The notes under the pieces are model-generated. The model had not been told where the DNA came from, made no database searches, and saw only the letters and a program-made list of their open reading frames with translations. This document shows, one piece after another, positions 24,817 to 33,272 of a stretch of DNA of 62,348 nucleotides; the first letter of the stretch is position 1; each line of letters starts with the position of its first letter. The position numbers were made by a program, and so were the translations under genes. Source of the stretch: Chthoniobacteraceae bacterium (GTDB taxonomy: Bacteria; Verrucomicrobiota; Verrucomicrobiia; Chthoniobacterales; Chthoniobacteraceae); the NCBI GenBank assembly GCA_947476255.1, contig CANJPY010000015.1, positions 1 through 62,348 on the forward strand, given 5' to 3'.

Positions 24817-25029
24817 TCACAACGTATTGGCAAAATCGTTTTGATTTTGGCCCCATGCCGCAGTCCGCCCATCAAGGTGGATTGACACTTCCTCAGCACC
24901 TAGCTCCGCGCCTGCCAGTGTAAGAATCGGCCACCGCTTGACATTCAGATCCAGATGCCTGTTGAACTTTACGGGCGACTTCCCGAGGTGTTTTGAGCCA
25001 TACCACGCCCGTCTGGGGACGGGCCATCA
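24817..25029 (-). pseudogene. 3' remnant of an unidentified protein gene
   Basis: One minus-strand frame, closed by TGA at 24817-24819 and open for about 70 codons, reads convincingly as protein: AWYGSKHLGKSPVKFNRHLD, then LNVKRWPILTLAGAELGAEE and VSIHLDGRTAAWGQNQNDF near the end. It has no ATG, GTG or TTG that could start it and is cut upstream by a stop (around 25030). That makes it the end of a decayed gene. The family is not recognised. It lies between the DUF1501 operon and a second short remnant-like gene near tRNA-Cys. Confidence 0.5.
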
Positions 25030-25120
25030 ACCTTTTAGATATTGGGCAAGCGAACCGAATGTTGTTTAGTTGATCATATTGAGCATTGCTTCCTCATAAC
25101 GCCCTGTCTTCAAGGGTCTT

Positions 25121-25384
25121 TTGCCTGCGGTACAAATTTCTGTTCGGCGTGATTACGAGGCAAGGGCTAAATCTACGCTGTTTGCGTACCTCGCTTGGGT
25201 TCTTCTGGGATGGCATTATCTATACTTAAAACGAACAGGTCTTCAGATTGCGGTTTGGTTAACAGGAGGGGGCTTCTTCGTTTGGTGGATCGTTGATTTT
25301 TTCCGCGTGCCGGGGTTGGTTAGGCGACTCAATGAAGACCTTGCGAGGGAATTGATGGTGCAATATAAATCTCGTAGCGTGTAG
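25121..25384 (+). CDS. TM2-domain small membrane protein
   Basis: 87 residues with two membrane segments: LFAYLAWVLLGWHYLYL, then IAVWLTGGGFFVWWIVDFF separated by KRTGLQ. This is the layout of TM2-domain proteins (PF05154), where the first segment is followed by a short turn and the second ends with W-x-x-D. A charged tail (PGLVRRLNEDLARELMVQYK) follows. The only available start in the open frame is the TTG at 25121. The function of such proteins in bacteria is unknown. It sits alone between two minus-strand gene remnants. Confidence 0.72.
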   Translation: MPAVQISVRRDYEARAKSTLFAYLAWVLLGWHYLYLKRTGLQIAVWLTGGGFFVWWIVDFFRVPGLVRRLNEDLARELMVQYKSRSV

Positions 25385-25399
25385 TCTACCTTCCCCATT

Positions 25400-25570
25400 T
25401 TAACCCGCGGCTGCGAGTGCGAGGGCGTCGTTGTGATGGATGCGGTACTGTTGTTTGCCGCCTTTGGCTCGCGCATCAATGATGTAATGTTTTTTTGGCT
25501 CGTACCAAGAAACGGTAGGAAACACTGAACGAAGAACCGAGGAGATAGGTTTTTTTTCTTCACCCTCCAA
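25400..25570 (-). CDS. short unidentified protein or gene remnant next to tRNA-Cys
   Basis: A 56-codon frame from a TTG (25568-25570) to TAA (25400-25402). The frame is open up to 25624. It reads like a real C-terminal protein region: EKKPISSVLRSVFPTVSWYE, then PKKHYIIDARAKGGKQQYRI and HHNDALALAAAG. Lacking an ATG and starting about 90 bases from the 3' end of tRNA-Cys, it may be the truncated end of a mobile-element gene. A ten-base tandem repeat (GGTAACAAAA) lies just upstream at about 25612-25632. The family is not recognised. Confidence 0.5.
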   Translation of the reverse strand: MEGEEKKPISSVLRSVFPTVSWYEPKKHYIIDARAKGGKQQYRIHHNDALALAAAG

Positions 25571-25659
25571 GATCGCATCACTTGTAAGCGATCGCCCTAT
25601 CTTTTTCAGCTTTGTTACCTTTTGTTACCTTTTGATTTTCGGAAAACTATTTTACAGAG

Positions 25660-25730
25660 AGGCGGGGGCGGGAATCGAACCCGCGGTAGAGCTTTTGCAG
25701 AGCTCGGCCTTACCACTTGGCGACCCCGCC
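25660..25730 (-). tRNA. tRNA-Cys (GCA)
   Basis: A complete minus-strand cloverleaf: acceptor GGCGGGG/CCCCGCC with discriminator U (25660), as usual for tRNA-Cys; anticodon stem GAGCT/AGCTC around loop CTGCAAA (anticodon GCA); T arm GCGGG-TTCGATT-CCCGC. CCA is not encoded. It borders a zone of gene remnants. Confidence 0.95.
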
Positions 25731-25896
25731 GTGCACCGAGTGACAGATTAGATTTCAAACGGCCTTTGATGTCAATCTTTGGCGAGAGAGACAGGGCGAA
25801 AGGGGGGCGTTTTTTTGACCGGAGCCGCTTTTGAGAACGTAAGAATTCGAATTAGCATTTTATTTTCGGGTCGGTCCACGGCTAGTGTGAACCGAC

Positions 25897-26679
25897 ATGT
25901 CCAAGCTGCGCGTGACTTTTTTGGGAACCGGCACCTCGCAGGGGGTGCCAAGAATTGGTTGTGAGTGTTTAGTTTGCACATCATCAGATCCCCGGGATGT
26001 GCGGACGCGATGCTCTCTGTACGTGGAGACTTCCGCGGCTTCATGGATTGTGGATACGGGGGCGGATTTTCGGACCCAGTGTTTGCGGGCAGGGGTCAAG
26101 CGCGTCGATGCCGCGTTGTTTACCCACGCGCACGCAGATCACATCATGGGGTTCGATGATTTGCGCCCGTTTTGCAGGATTGGTGGGGTGCTGCCCATTT
26201 ACGGTTCATCGGAAACCATGGCGCAACTTGCGCATACTTTTAAGTACGCGTTTGATCCCGGACTGCGCACGCCGGGGTATTTGCACCCTGAACCCAAGGT
26301 GGTTGACGGGGCATTTTCGTTGGGGGAGGTACAGCTCACTCCTCTGAAACTTCCGCACGGACGCATGGTTTCTTTTGGCTATTTGATGCGCGTTGGAGGC
26401 GAACCTCTTTTTGCGTATTTAACGGACTGCAAGACTGTTCCCGAGGAAGTGGAGCAGGAGGTGGCGGGGGTGCGGCATCTGGTGATTGATGCGCTTCGGG
26501 AGCGCCCGCATCCGACGCACCTGAGCACTGGGGAAGCGTTGGAGGTGATTGGTCGTATCAAGCCTGGGAGTGCGTGGCTCACGCACCTGTGCCATGAGCA
26601 TTTGCATGCCGAACTGGAGTCGCGACTTCCCTCGGGGGTGCGGATTGCCTACGATGGTTTGGTATTGGAGATGTCCTAG
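25897..26679 (+). CDS. MBL-fold metallohydrolase, PhnP-like
   Basis: 260 residues, cytoplasmic (no signal peptide). The N-terminus RVTFLGTGTSQGVPRIGCEC is typical of the PhnP-type cyclic-phosphodiesterase branch, with a Cys cluster (CECLVC...TRC) that in this branch binds a structural zinc. The metal motif HAHADH is in LFTHAHADHIMGFDD, with further ligands in KLPHGRM and a Asp in LTDCKT, and a late His in HLCHEH. This suggests phosphodiesterase-type chemistry. The substrate is unknown. It stands alone between tRNA-Cys and the secretion ATPase genes. Confidence 0.88.
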   Translation: MSKLRVTFLGTGTSQGVPRIGCECLVCTSSDPRDVRTRCSLYVETSAASWIVDTGADFRTQCLRAGVKRVDAALFTHAHADHIMGFDDLRPFCRIGGVLPIYGSSETMAQLAHTFKYAFDPGLRTPGYLHPEPKVVDGAFSLGEVQLTPLKLPHGRMVSFGYLMRVGGEPLFAYLTDCKTVPEEVEQEVAGVRHLVIDALRERPHPTHLSTGEALEVIGRIKPGSAWLTHLCHEHLHAELESRLPSGVRIAYDGLVLEMS

Positions 26680-26794
26680 CCTTTTTTGGGGCAGGGAAGG
26701 AGCTGGGCTCAACGGCGAGAAAAAAAGAGTGTCATCCGCCCTTTGTGCGAAGGAGTCCCGACATTCTTTGACTTCTCTGGGTTAGATTGCTTAG

Positions 26795-26911
26795 ATGAAT
26801 TCGGAACTGTTCGTGAACTTTCTTTCCTGCGGGGTCCCGACGCGGGAGGAATCTTATTTGCAGCTTCCTCAGAGTCTGGGAGATGCCGCGGCGCGAGGCG
26901 CTGCGGGGTGA
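26795..26911 (+). CDS. possible 38-residue leader-type ORF upstream of the first secretion ATPase
   Basis: An ATG-to-TGA frame (MNSELFVNFLSCGVPTREES, then YLQLPQSLGDAAARGAAG) overlaps the first of two possible starts of the GspE gene. It has no recognised family. It may be a translated leader, an old N-terminus lost by frameshift, or chance. Confidence 0.2.
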   Translation: MNSELFVNFLSCGVPTREESYLQLPQSLGDAAARGAAG

Positions 26912-28625
26912 ATTCCCGGTTGCCTTTGATTTTCCCCCGAACCCTAGAACTGGAAAAGTGAGCGTCAATCAGGAGTTTATTCTCGAAATTTTGCTCGATA
27001 GCGGCCTCGTGTCCCACGCCGAAGTGGCGAAGGTCCGTGCAGAACAACCTTTTGGAAATGTGGTGGATGCGCTGATCGCCGCCGGGACCTTGTCGGAGGA
27101 GGATTACATGCGCGCTCTGGCTGCGCACTCCTCGATGGAGTTTGTGGACGTCGCGAGTCTCAAGGTGGCGGACTCAATTTTGAGGGAGTTGCCGAAGGAA
27201 CTGGCGGAACGCTTCAAGGTAGTGCCGGTGGCACGCAACGAGGGAGGGCTGGTCATTGCCGTTTCCAACCCACTGGATTTCGACACTTTTGACAGTTTGT
27301 CCCACATGCTCGGAGCGTCTCCCGAGTTTGTGTGTGGAACGGCTGTGGCCATTCAGGAGGCGTTATTCAAGTGGTACGGGATTGGCCACGATCCGGCCCG
27401 AGCTGCTGAACATAATCCGTACGAGATTGAAGCAGGGGATGGCGAGACGGGCGACGCCCCAATTATCAAGATGGTCACATCCTTGCTGATGGAGGCCTAC
27501 ACAATGAGGGCCAGTGACATTCATCTTGAACCCATGGACAAGGTGTTTCGCGTCCGGTTCCGAGTGGACGGGGTTTTGCAGGAGATGCAGAGTCCGCCAA
27601 AGCGACTGCAGTCAGCGATCATCTCGCGCCTCAAGATCATGTCTGGCACGATGTCGATTGCTGAAAAGCGGATGCCACAGGACGGTCGTATTCAGGTGAC
27701 CGTGGGCAATCGGCAGGTGGATCTTCGTGTTTCGACGGTGCCGACCACGCATGGGGAGAGCATCGTCATGCGTATTTTGGACAAGTCTGCGCTGCAACTG
27801 GGGCTTCCCCAGCTGGGGTTTCTTTCGGATGATCAGGCGATTTTCGAAAAATTGATCACGCTTCCCGACGGCATTCTTTTGGTGACAGGGCCGACGGGTT
27901 CCGGAAAGACAACAACACTTTATGCCTGTTTGAATTACATCAACAGGCCAGACAAGAAGCTCATCACGGTCGAGGATCCTGTGGAGTACCAAATGGCGGG
28001 GATCAACCAGGTGCAGGTGAATACCGACATTGGGATGACGTTTCCGGCGGCGTTGCGCTCCATGTTGCGTCAGGCGCCGAACATCATCATGGTTGGGGAA
28101 ATTCGTGATCAGGACACGGCGAACATTGCCATAAATGCTTCTCTCACAGGACATTTGGTGTTTTCGACCTTGCACACGAACGATGCGCCCGGTGCCGTGG
28201 CGCGTTTGGTGGACATTGGGGTACAACCGTTTCTGGTGTCCTCGGCCGTGCGTGCGGTGGTGGCGCAGCGCTTGGTGCGCAAGATTTGTGTGAAATGCAA
28301 GGAACCTGCGGAGTTGTTGCCCTCAGACATGCGAGCTTTGGGGGTGGACGCGATGCAGTTGTCGAGGGCGTCTGTTTCCCATGGGAAAGGGTGTGAGTTT
28401 TGCCGCAACGGCGGGTACAAGGGGCGCGCGGGGATATTCGAGTTTTTTCTGGTGGACGATGAAGTCCGCCGGATGATCAATGAGCGCAGCACGACATTGC
28501 AGCTGCGCAAGCGTGCGCGCGAGATGGGGATGCGCACGTTGCGGGAGGATGGTATTCGCAAGGTGCTTTCGGGCATGACCACGGCGGAAGAGGTTATCAG
28601 TGTCACCATGGGGGATAAAGAGTAA
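26883..28625 (+). CDS. type II secretion/type IV pilus assembly ATPase (GspE/PilB), copy 1
   Basis: Up to 580 residues. An ATG at 26883 and a GTG at 26958 (MSVNQEFILEILLDSGLVS) are both possible, and the GTG better matches the family N-terminus. The N-terminal GspE domain (about residues 30-170) is followed by the ATPase: RASDIHLEP and VRFRVDGVL, Walker A GPTGSGKTTT (about 336), the Asp box VEDPVEYQ, Walker B IIMVGEIRDQDTA, and the tetracysteine zinc site CVKCKE...CEFCRNG. It powers assembly of a pseudopilus or pilus at the inner membrane. It is followed after 30 bases by a second full ATPase, then GspF and a pseudopilin. Confidence 0.93.
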   Translation: MPRREALRGEFPVAFDFPPNPRTGKVSVNQEFILEILLDSGLVSHAEVAKVRAEQPFGNVVDALIAAGTLSEEDYMRALAAHSSMEFVDVASLKVADSILRELPKELAERFKVVPVARNEGGLVIAVSNPLDFDTFDSLSHMLGASPEFVCGTAVAIQEALFKWYGIGHDPARAAEHNPYEIEAGDGETGDAPIIKMVTSLLMEAYTMRASDIHLEPMDKVFRVRFRVDGVLQEMQSPPKRLQSAIISRLKIMSGTMSIAEKRMPQDGRIQVTVGNRQVDLRVSTVPTTHGESIVMRILDKSALQLGLPQLGFLSDDQAIFEKLITLPDGILLVTGPTGSGKTTTLYACLNYINRPDKKLITVEDPVEYQMAGINQVQVNTDIGMTFPAALRSMLRQAPNIIMVGEIRDQDTANIAINASLTGHLVFSTLHTNDAPGAVARLVDIGVQPFLVSSAVRAVVAQRLVRKICVKCKEPAELLPSDMRALGVDAMQLSRASVSHGKGCEFCRNGGYKGRAGIFEFFLVDDEVRRMINERSTTLQLRKRAREMGMRTLREDGIRKVLSGMTTAEEVISVTMGDKE

Positions 28626-28655
28626 CAGAAGCTTGGAGCAATCAGACAACCGGCG

Positions 28656-30311
28656 ATGAACATTTCTCTCGTACTTCAAATGTTGGTGGAACAAGCACTG
28701 ATTCCCGAGGAGGCCATGGATGATGTGGCTTTCGAGGTGAATCAATCGGGGCTTTCCCTCGCCAAGATTCTTGAGAAAAACGCGCTCATGACGTCGGACG
28801 AGTTTCACGTTCATCTGGCTCAGATGCTAGGAACGGAAGCGGTGAACCTTGCCGGGTTTGAGGCGCCTCAGGAATTGATTGAGATGGTGCCAGTGGGACT
28901 GGCGCAGCTGCACCAGGTGTTTCCAGTGGGGTGGGACGGCCAGAGGCTGCAAATAGCGATGGCTGATCCATTTCATCACCAGTCGCTGGAAGATCTCCGG
29001 TTTGCCCTTGGCGTGGAGTTGCATCTTGTGGTGGCGCCGGTGGATGAAGTGGCGGAGTTGCTGCGTCGGCATTACAGCCGTGGTGCGGGCGAGCTTAAGG
29101 AAGTTCTAGCGATGATGGTGACCGTGGAGGACGGGGAGGAGATCGACGCCGCCTCCGAGGCGCCCATTATCCGGTATGTAGATTTGGTGATGCAGCAGGC
29201 GATCAATGATCGCGCTTCGGACATTCATTTCGAACCGTTCGAGCACGATTTCAAGATTCGTTACCGGGTGGATGGAGCGCTTTATGAAATGGCGCCGCCA
29301 CCCCGACATCTGGCGAGTTCCATTATTTCTCGTGTGAAGGTCATGTCGAATCTCAACATCGCGGAGCGGCGTCTCCCCCAGGACGGGCGTATCCAGCGTG
29401 AGGTGGGGGGGCGCGCGGTGGACATGCGTGTTTCCACTTTGCCCACGCAGTTTGGAGAGAGCGTGGTGCTGCGCGTTTTGGATCGCTCAAGTGTCAATCT
29501 GAGTTTGGAGGCGTTGGGACTGCCTACTAACCTCTACCATTATCTTTTGCGGACGATTGAATTGCCCAACGGTATTTTCATTGTGACGGGGCCGACTGGG
29601 TCCGGGAAGACCACCACGCTTTACGCATGTTTGGAGAAGATTAACACAATTGACGCCAAGGTTTTGACGGCGGAGGATCCCGTGGAGTTTGACATTGACG
29701 GGATCATTCAGGTGCCTGTGAACGAGGCGATCGGGTTGTCTTTTGCCCGCGTGCTGCGTGCGTTTCTGCGTCAGGATCCTGATCGGATTATGGTGGGGGA
29801 AACGCGCGACGTGGAGACGGCGCAGATCGCGATTCAGGCCTCGCTTACGGGGCACCTTGTGTTGACGACGTTGCACACCAATGACGCTCCGGGCGCGGTG
29901 ACGCGTCTGATTGACATGGGAGTGGAGCCTTTCATGATTTCAGCATCCCTTGAGGGAGTGCTCGGGCAGCGGTTGATTCGAAAGATTTGTTCGCAGTGCC
30001 GCACGCCGTATGAACCGACGGAGGCTGTTTTGAATCAGTTGGGGTTGTCTCCGCATGAAATTGGAGACAAACATTTCTATTACGGAGCCGGATGTGCGAA
30101 CTGCAACAGCACGGGGTACCGAGGGCGGAAAGGGATTTACGAGCTTCTGGATGTGAATGAGCCGATTCGAGAGCTCATCAACCAGAGGGCGCCTGGGGTG
30201 GTGCTCAAGCAGAAAGCGATTGAATTGGGAATGACCACGTTGCGAGACGACGGGTTGAGGTTGATTTACGACGGCGAGACTTCCATTGAGGAGGTCTTGA
30301 AATACACTTAG
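28656..30311 (+). CDS. type II secretion/type IV pilus assembly ATPase (GspE/PilB), copy 2
   Basis: 551 residues, a full-length paralogue of the preceding gene and not a fragment. The N-terminal domain covers about residues 1-140. The ATPase has RASDIHFEPFEHDFKIRYRV, Walker A GPTGSGKTTT (about 311), AEDPVEFDIDG, Walker B RIMVGETRDVETA, and the zinc site CSQCRT...CANCNSTG. It ends VLKYT and is followed after 47 bases by the GspF gene. Two different complete ATPases with one GspF and one pseudopilin suggest alternative or hetero-oligomeric motors, one possibly acting in twitching-like or regulated assembly. Both keep all catalytic motifs. Confidence 0.93.
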   Translation: MNISLVLQMLVEQALIPEEAMDDVAFEVNQSGLSLAKILEKNALMTSDEFHVHLAQMLGTEAVNLAGFEAPQELIEMVPVGLAQLHQVFPVGWDGQRLQIAMADPFHHQSLEDLRFALGVELHLVVAPVDEVAELLRRHYSRGAGELKEVLAMMVTVEDGEEIDAASEAPIIRYVDLVMQQAINDRASDIHFEPFEHDFKIRYRVDGALYEMAPPPRHLASSIISRVKVMSNLNIAERRLPQDGRIQREVGGRAVDMRVSTLPTQFGESVVLRVLDRSSVNLSLEALGLPTNLYHYLLRTIELPNGIFIVTGPTGSGKTTTLYACLEKINTIDAKVLTAEDPVEFDIDGIIQVPVNEAIGLSFARVLRAFLRQDPDRIMVGETRDVETAQIAIQASLTGHLVLTTLHTNDAPGAVTRLIDMGVEPFMISASLEGVLGQRLIRKICSQCRTPYEPTEAVLNQLGLSPHEIGDKHFYYGAGCANCNSTGYRGRKGIYELLDVNEPIRELINQRAPGVVLKQKAIELGMTTLRDDGLRLIYDGETSIEEVLKYT

Positions 30312-30358
30312 GACGACGCAGGTTAATTTTACTTCAAACAACCAATCCCTCGGAACTT

Positions 30359-31699
30359 ATGGCCAAGTTTGACTATGTCGCCCTCGATTCTCGCGGGCAG
30401 GAATCTCGGGGTGTCATTGACGCCGCTTCCACGAATGAGGCGGTTGCAGCGTTGCGTAAGTCGGGATATTTTCCAACGAGCGTGACTGAGGCAGGCAAGG
30501 GCGGAGGAGTGGCTGTGGCGGCCGTAGCCGTGAAGGCTGCTGGAAAAGCGTCCGGGGCGACAGCGGTGGCTGCGGTGGCGGCAGCACCGAAAGCAAAAGC
30601 GAAGGCGAAGGGGCAGGGAAGCACGCTTTTTAAGAAGACCAATGTAGACGGAAAACTGTTGATGGTTTTCACCCGTCAGTTGGCAACGCTCATTGATGCG
30701 GGGTTGCCGCTTCTCAAGAGTCTGGATGTTTTGGGCAAACAGGAGAAGGATCCCGTGCTCAAGAACATCATCACGACGATTGCCGAAGGGGTGCAGGGGG
30801 GGAGTACGTTTTCGGAGACGCTGGGCTCTCATCCGAAGGCTTTTAACCGGTTGTATGTCAACATGGTCAAGGCGGGGGAGTTGGGCGGGGTTTTGGAGAT
30901 TGTGCTGAACCGGTTGGCGGAATTTCAGGAGAAGGCGCAGAAACTTCGGAACAAGGTGAAGTCGGCGATGACGTATCCCGTCATTGTGCTGTCGATTGCC
31001 ATGCTGATTTTGGTATTCCTGCTGGCCTTTATTGTGCCGAAATTTAAGCAGATTTTCAGTGATCTTTTGGGCCCCGGAAAGCCGCTGCCGGCTTTGACGG
31101 AGTTCATCATGAACTTGAGTGCCAACATTGTTTCCAACTGGTACATTGTGCTTGGGTTGATCATCGCGTTGACCATTGGGTGGAAGATGTTTTCCAGTTC
31201 GGCGAAGGGGAGGGTGATGCTGGATCAACTGGCGCTCAAGCTGCCTCTGTTTGGAGATCTGACGAGGAAGAGTTCCATTTCCCGGTTTAGTCGTACGTTG
31301 GGAACGCTGGTGACAAGCGGCGTGCCGATTCTTCAGGCGCTGATTATCACGCGGGAAACGGCTGGAAATTCGGTGATTGCAGATGCGGTGACGAAGGTGC
31401 ACGACGCCGTGAAGGAGGGGGAGTCCATTGTGACGCCACTTGAAGCCTGCGGGGTTTTTCCTCCGATGGTCATCTCCATGGTGGACGTGGGTGAGGAGAC
31501 CGGGCAGCTGCCGGACATGTTGCTGAAGGTGGCGGATGTTTTTGATGATGAGGTGGACAATACAGTGGATGCGCTCACGTCTTTGCTGGAGCCCTTGATG
31601 ATTGTGTTCCTCGCCGTGGTTGTGGGTACCATCGTGATTGCGCTGTTCCTTCCGATGGTTGATTTGCTCAAAAACATGGGCAACCAGACCGGGGGTTAG
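30359..31699 (+). CDS. type II secretion/pilus inner-membrane platform protein (GspF/PilC)
   Basis: 446 residues. Two GspF domains are visible: the first with MVFTRQLATLIDAGLPLLKSL and the second with SRFSRTLGTLVTSGVPILQA. Membrane segments occur at about residues 208-232, 258-275 and 412-435 (IVFLAVVVGTIVIALFLPMV). An unusual low-complexity linker rich in Ala, Val and Lys (about residues 45-90, VAVAAVAVKAAGKASGAT and KAKAKAKG) separates the short N-terminal domain from the first GspF domain. The protein anchors the ATPases at the membrane. It is in one operon with both GspE genes and the pseudopilin. Confidence 0.93.
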   Translation: MAKFDYVALDSRGQESRGVIDAASTNEAVAALRKSGYFPTSVTEAGKGGGVAVAAVAVKAAGKASGATAVAAVAAAPKAKAKAKGQGSTLFKKTNVDGKLLMVFTRQLATLIDAGLPLLKSLDVLGKQEKDPVLKNIITTIAEGVQGGSTFSETLGSHPKAFNRLYVNMVKAGELGGVLEIVLNRLAEFQEKAQKLRNKVKSAMTYPVIVLSIAMLILVFLLAFIVPKFKQIFSDLLGPGKPLPALTEFIMNLSANIVSNWYIVLGLIIALTIGWKMFSSSAKGRVMLDQLALKLPLFGDLTRKSSISRFSRTLGTLVTSGVPILQALIITRETAGNSVIADAVTKVHDAVKEGESIVTPLEACGVFPPMVISMVDVGEETGQLPDMLLKVADVFDDEVDNTVDALTSLLEPLMIVFLAVVVGTIVIALFLPMVDLLKNMGNQTGG

Positions 31700-31761
31700 A
31701 CTTGTGTTAAAAATGCTGGAGGAACGGGTTGGGAAAGTGGGAGTGACTTAAGATTTATACT

Positions 31762-32355
31762 ATGCGTGGGAAATTTTCCAAAAATCAGGCTGCATTTACA
31801 TTGATTGAGCTGATGGTTGTCATTGCTGTCTTGGGTATTCTGATGGCGCTCGTCTCTGGCGTGCAGCGCTATGCGCAGAACAAGGGCAGGAGAAGCCGGG
31901 CGGAGGTGCAGGTGGCTGCTTTCAGTGCAGCTGCAGAGGCCTATAAAAGCGACAATGCCGCGTATCCGAGGACATCTGACACGGATGCGTTTTCTTCAGT
32001 GGGCTCGTCGGGAGGAGAGACCTCATCGTCTGCAGGCTTGAAAGCGAACCAAACCTTTTATGCGATGCTCTCAGGGGACTGGGATTTTGACGGGATTCCG
32101 GATTCAAGCGTTAGCGGGTCTTCCTCGGGCCCTGTCTCTTACATGGCGATTGCAGCGTCGCAGTTGTCGGTGTCTGACGGGAAGGTCCGATTTCTGCAAG
32201 ATCCATGGGGTAAGGCGTTTGGATACAGCACGAAGCGCGCCAGCGCCATTGATGCGGGAGCGGACGATGCTGGAGCCGGGCACAACGTCACTTTTGATCT
32301 CTGGAGTACTGCGGGCAACGAGAAAAATGAAAAGGCGTGGATAGGGAACTGGTAG
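31762..32355 (+). CDS. GspG-like major pseudopilin
   Basis: 197 residues. A class III leader KNQAAFTLIELMVVIAVLG: cleavage is expected before Phe, with Ala at -1, a choice common in verrucomicrobial pseudopilins. Glu at +5 is kept. The hydrophobic helix is followed by SRAEVQVAAFSAAAEAYKSD NAAYPRT, typical of GspG, and by a Ser/Gly-rich region and DPWGKAFGYSTK, the conserved C-terminal block of GspG. It is the last gene of the secretion operon. No GspD secretin, prepilin peptidase or GspC/L/M genes are in this window. Confidence 0.9.
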   Translation: MRGKFSKNQAAFTLIELMVVIAVLGILMALVSGVQRYAQNKGRRSRAEVQVAAFSAAAEAYKSDNAAYPRTSDTDAFSSVGSSGGETSSSAGLKANQTFYAMLSGDWDFDGIPDSSVSGSSSGPVSYMAIAASQLSVSDGKVRFLQDPWGKAFGYSTKRASAIDAGADDAGAGHNVTFDLWSTAGNEKNEKAWIGNW

Positions 32356-32392
32356 GGTTGCAGCGTCAGGCCGTGGCCTCAATGAAGAGGTC

Positions 32393-32420
32393 TCAATGGC
32401 GTGGCCTCAATGGCGTGGCC
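32393..32420. repeat. 14-base tandem repeat, two units
   Basis: TCAATGGCGTGGCC occurs twice head to tail (32393-32406, 32407-32420), with a partial upstream copy (GGCCTCAATGA). It lies in the short gap between the convergent pseudopilin and tatD genes. Confidence 0.6.
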
Positions 32421-32455
32421 TGAACGGGGGAGGAGGAACGCAGTTGCCGGCGGGG

Positions 32456-33259
32456 TTAACCACGCCTGAAAAACGCTTCCACCGAGGCGGTTGTATGAGA
32501 AGCGAGTTCTTCAAGCGACTCGCCACGAAGTGCGGCGATGAAGTCCGCTGTATGTCGAGTATGTGCTGGTTCGCAGCGTTTGCCCCGGTGCGGAACGGGG
32601 GCTAGAAAAGGGCAGTCTGTTTCGAGGAAAAAAGTGCCCGCAGGAAGTTTGGCTGCGGTTTCCTGAACGGTGGCGGCGTTTTTGAAGGTCACGATGCCGG
32701 TAAAGGATACATAGAAGCCCATGTCCAAGAGCGCTTTCGCCTGTTCCAGAGAGCCGCCGAAGCAGTGAAAAACGGCTTTGAGTTTCCCGGAATAAGGGCG
32801 CAAAATCGCGAGAGTGTCGTCCCAGGAGTCTCGCTGGTGGACCACAACGTTGAGCTTTAATTCGTGGGCGAGTTGAAGTTGCTGTTCAAAAAAAACGGCC
32901 TGCCGTGTGCGGTTCAGGAGCCAGGAGTGAAGGGCGGAGGCCTCTGGGGGAGGGGTCGGGGTGCGGTGGTAATCCAGCCCGGTTTCGCCAATTGCAACAA
33001 CGACAGGATTTAATGCAAGGGCCTTCAGTGAAGGGATGAATTTCTCGGGGGATTCATCCACGTAGCAAGGATGGACTCCGACGGCGGCGCGGATCTGGGG
33101 GTGGGCTTCGGCGAGCGCCACGGCGCGGGCACTACCTTCGAGCGAAGTGCTGATGGTAATGATACGGGATACGCCGGCGGCTTCTGCGCGCTCGAGAACT
33201 GCGGGCAAGTCTGTGGAGTAGTCGGAAAAATCGAGATGAGCGTGGGTGTCTGTGAACAT
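32456..33259 (-). CDS. TatD-family metal-dependent deoxyribonuclease/hydrolase
   Basis: 267 residues from the ATG at 33257-33259. The frame is open upstream, but that part overlaps fabH. Landmarks: DTHAHLDF at the N-terminus (first metal ligands), VGVHPCYVDE, AIGETGLDYHR, VVVHQRDSWDDTLAIL, VFHCFGGSLEQAKALLDMGF, and FFLETDCPFLAP with a metal-binding Asp. A 3'-5' exonuclease or quality-control role is known for relatives. It starts 13 bases after the fabH stop and closes the coaD-yceD-rpmF-plsX-fabH-tatD series. Confidence 0.93.
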   Translation of the reverse strand: MFTDTHAHLDFSDYSTDLPAVLERAEAAGVSRIITISTSLEGSARAVALAEAHPQIRAAVGVHPCYVDESPEKFIPSLKALALNPVVVAIGETGLDYHRTPTPPPEASALHSWLLNRTRQAVFFEQQLQLAHELKLNVVVHQRDSWDDTLAILRPYSGKLKAVFHCFGGSLEQAKALLDMGFYVSFTGIVTFKNAATVQETAAKLPAGTFFLETDCPFLAPVPHRGKRCEPAHTRHTADFIAALRGESLEELASHTTASVEAFFRRG

Positions 33260-33272
33260 CTTCCGCCTGGCC

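Noticed and set aside
25007..25024. Hairpin GCCCGTC-TGGG-GACGGGC as a terminator
   Set aside because: No T-run on either side and it overlaps a coding remnant.
30329..31402. Open frame of 357 codons antisense to gspF-like gene
   Set aside because: It is a composition-driven shadow of a clearly assigned gene. The translated product is basic and low in structure.
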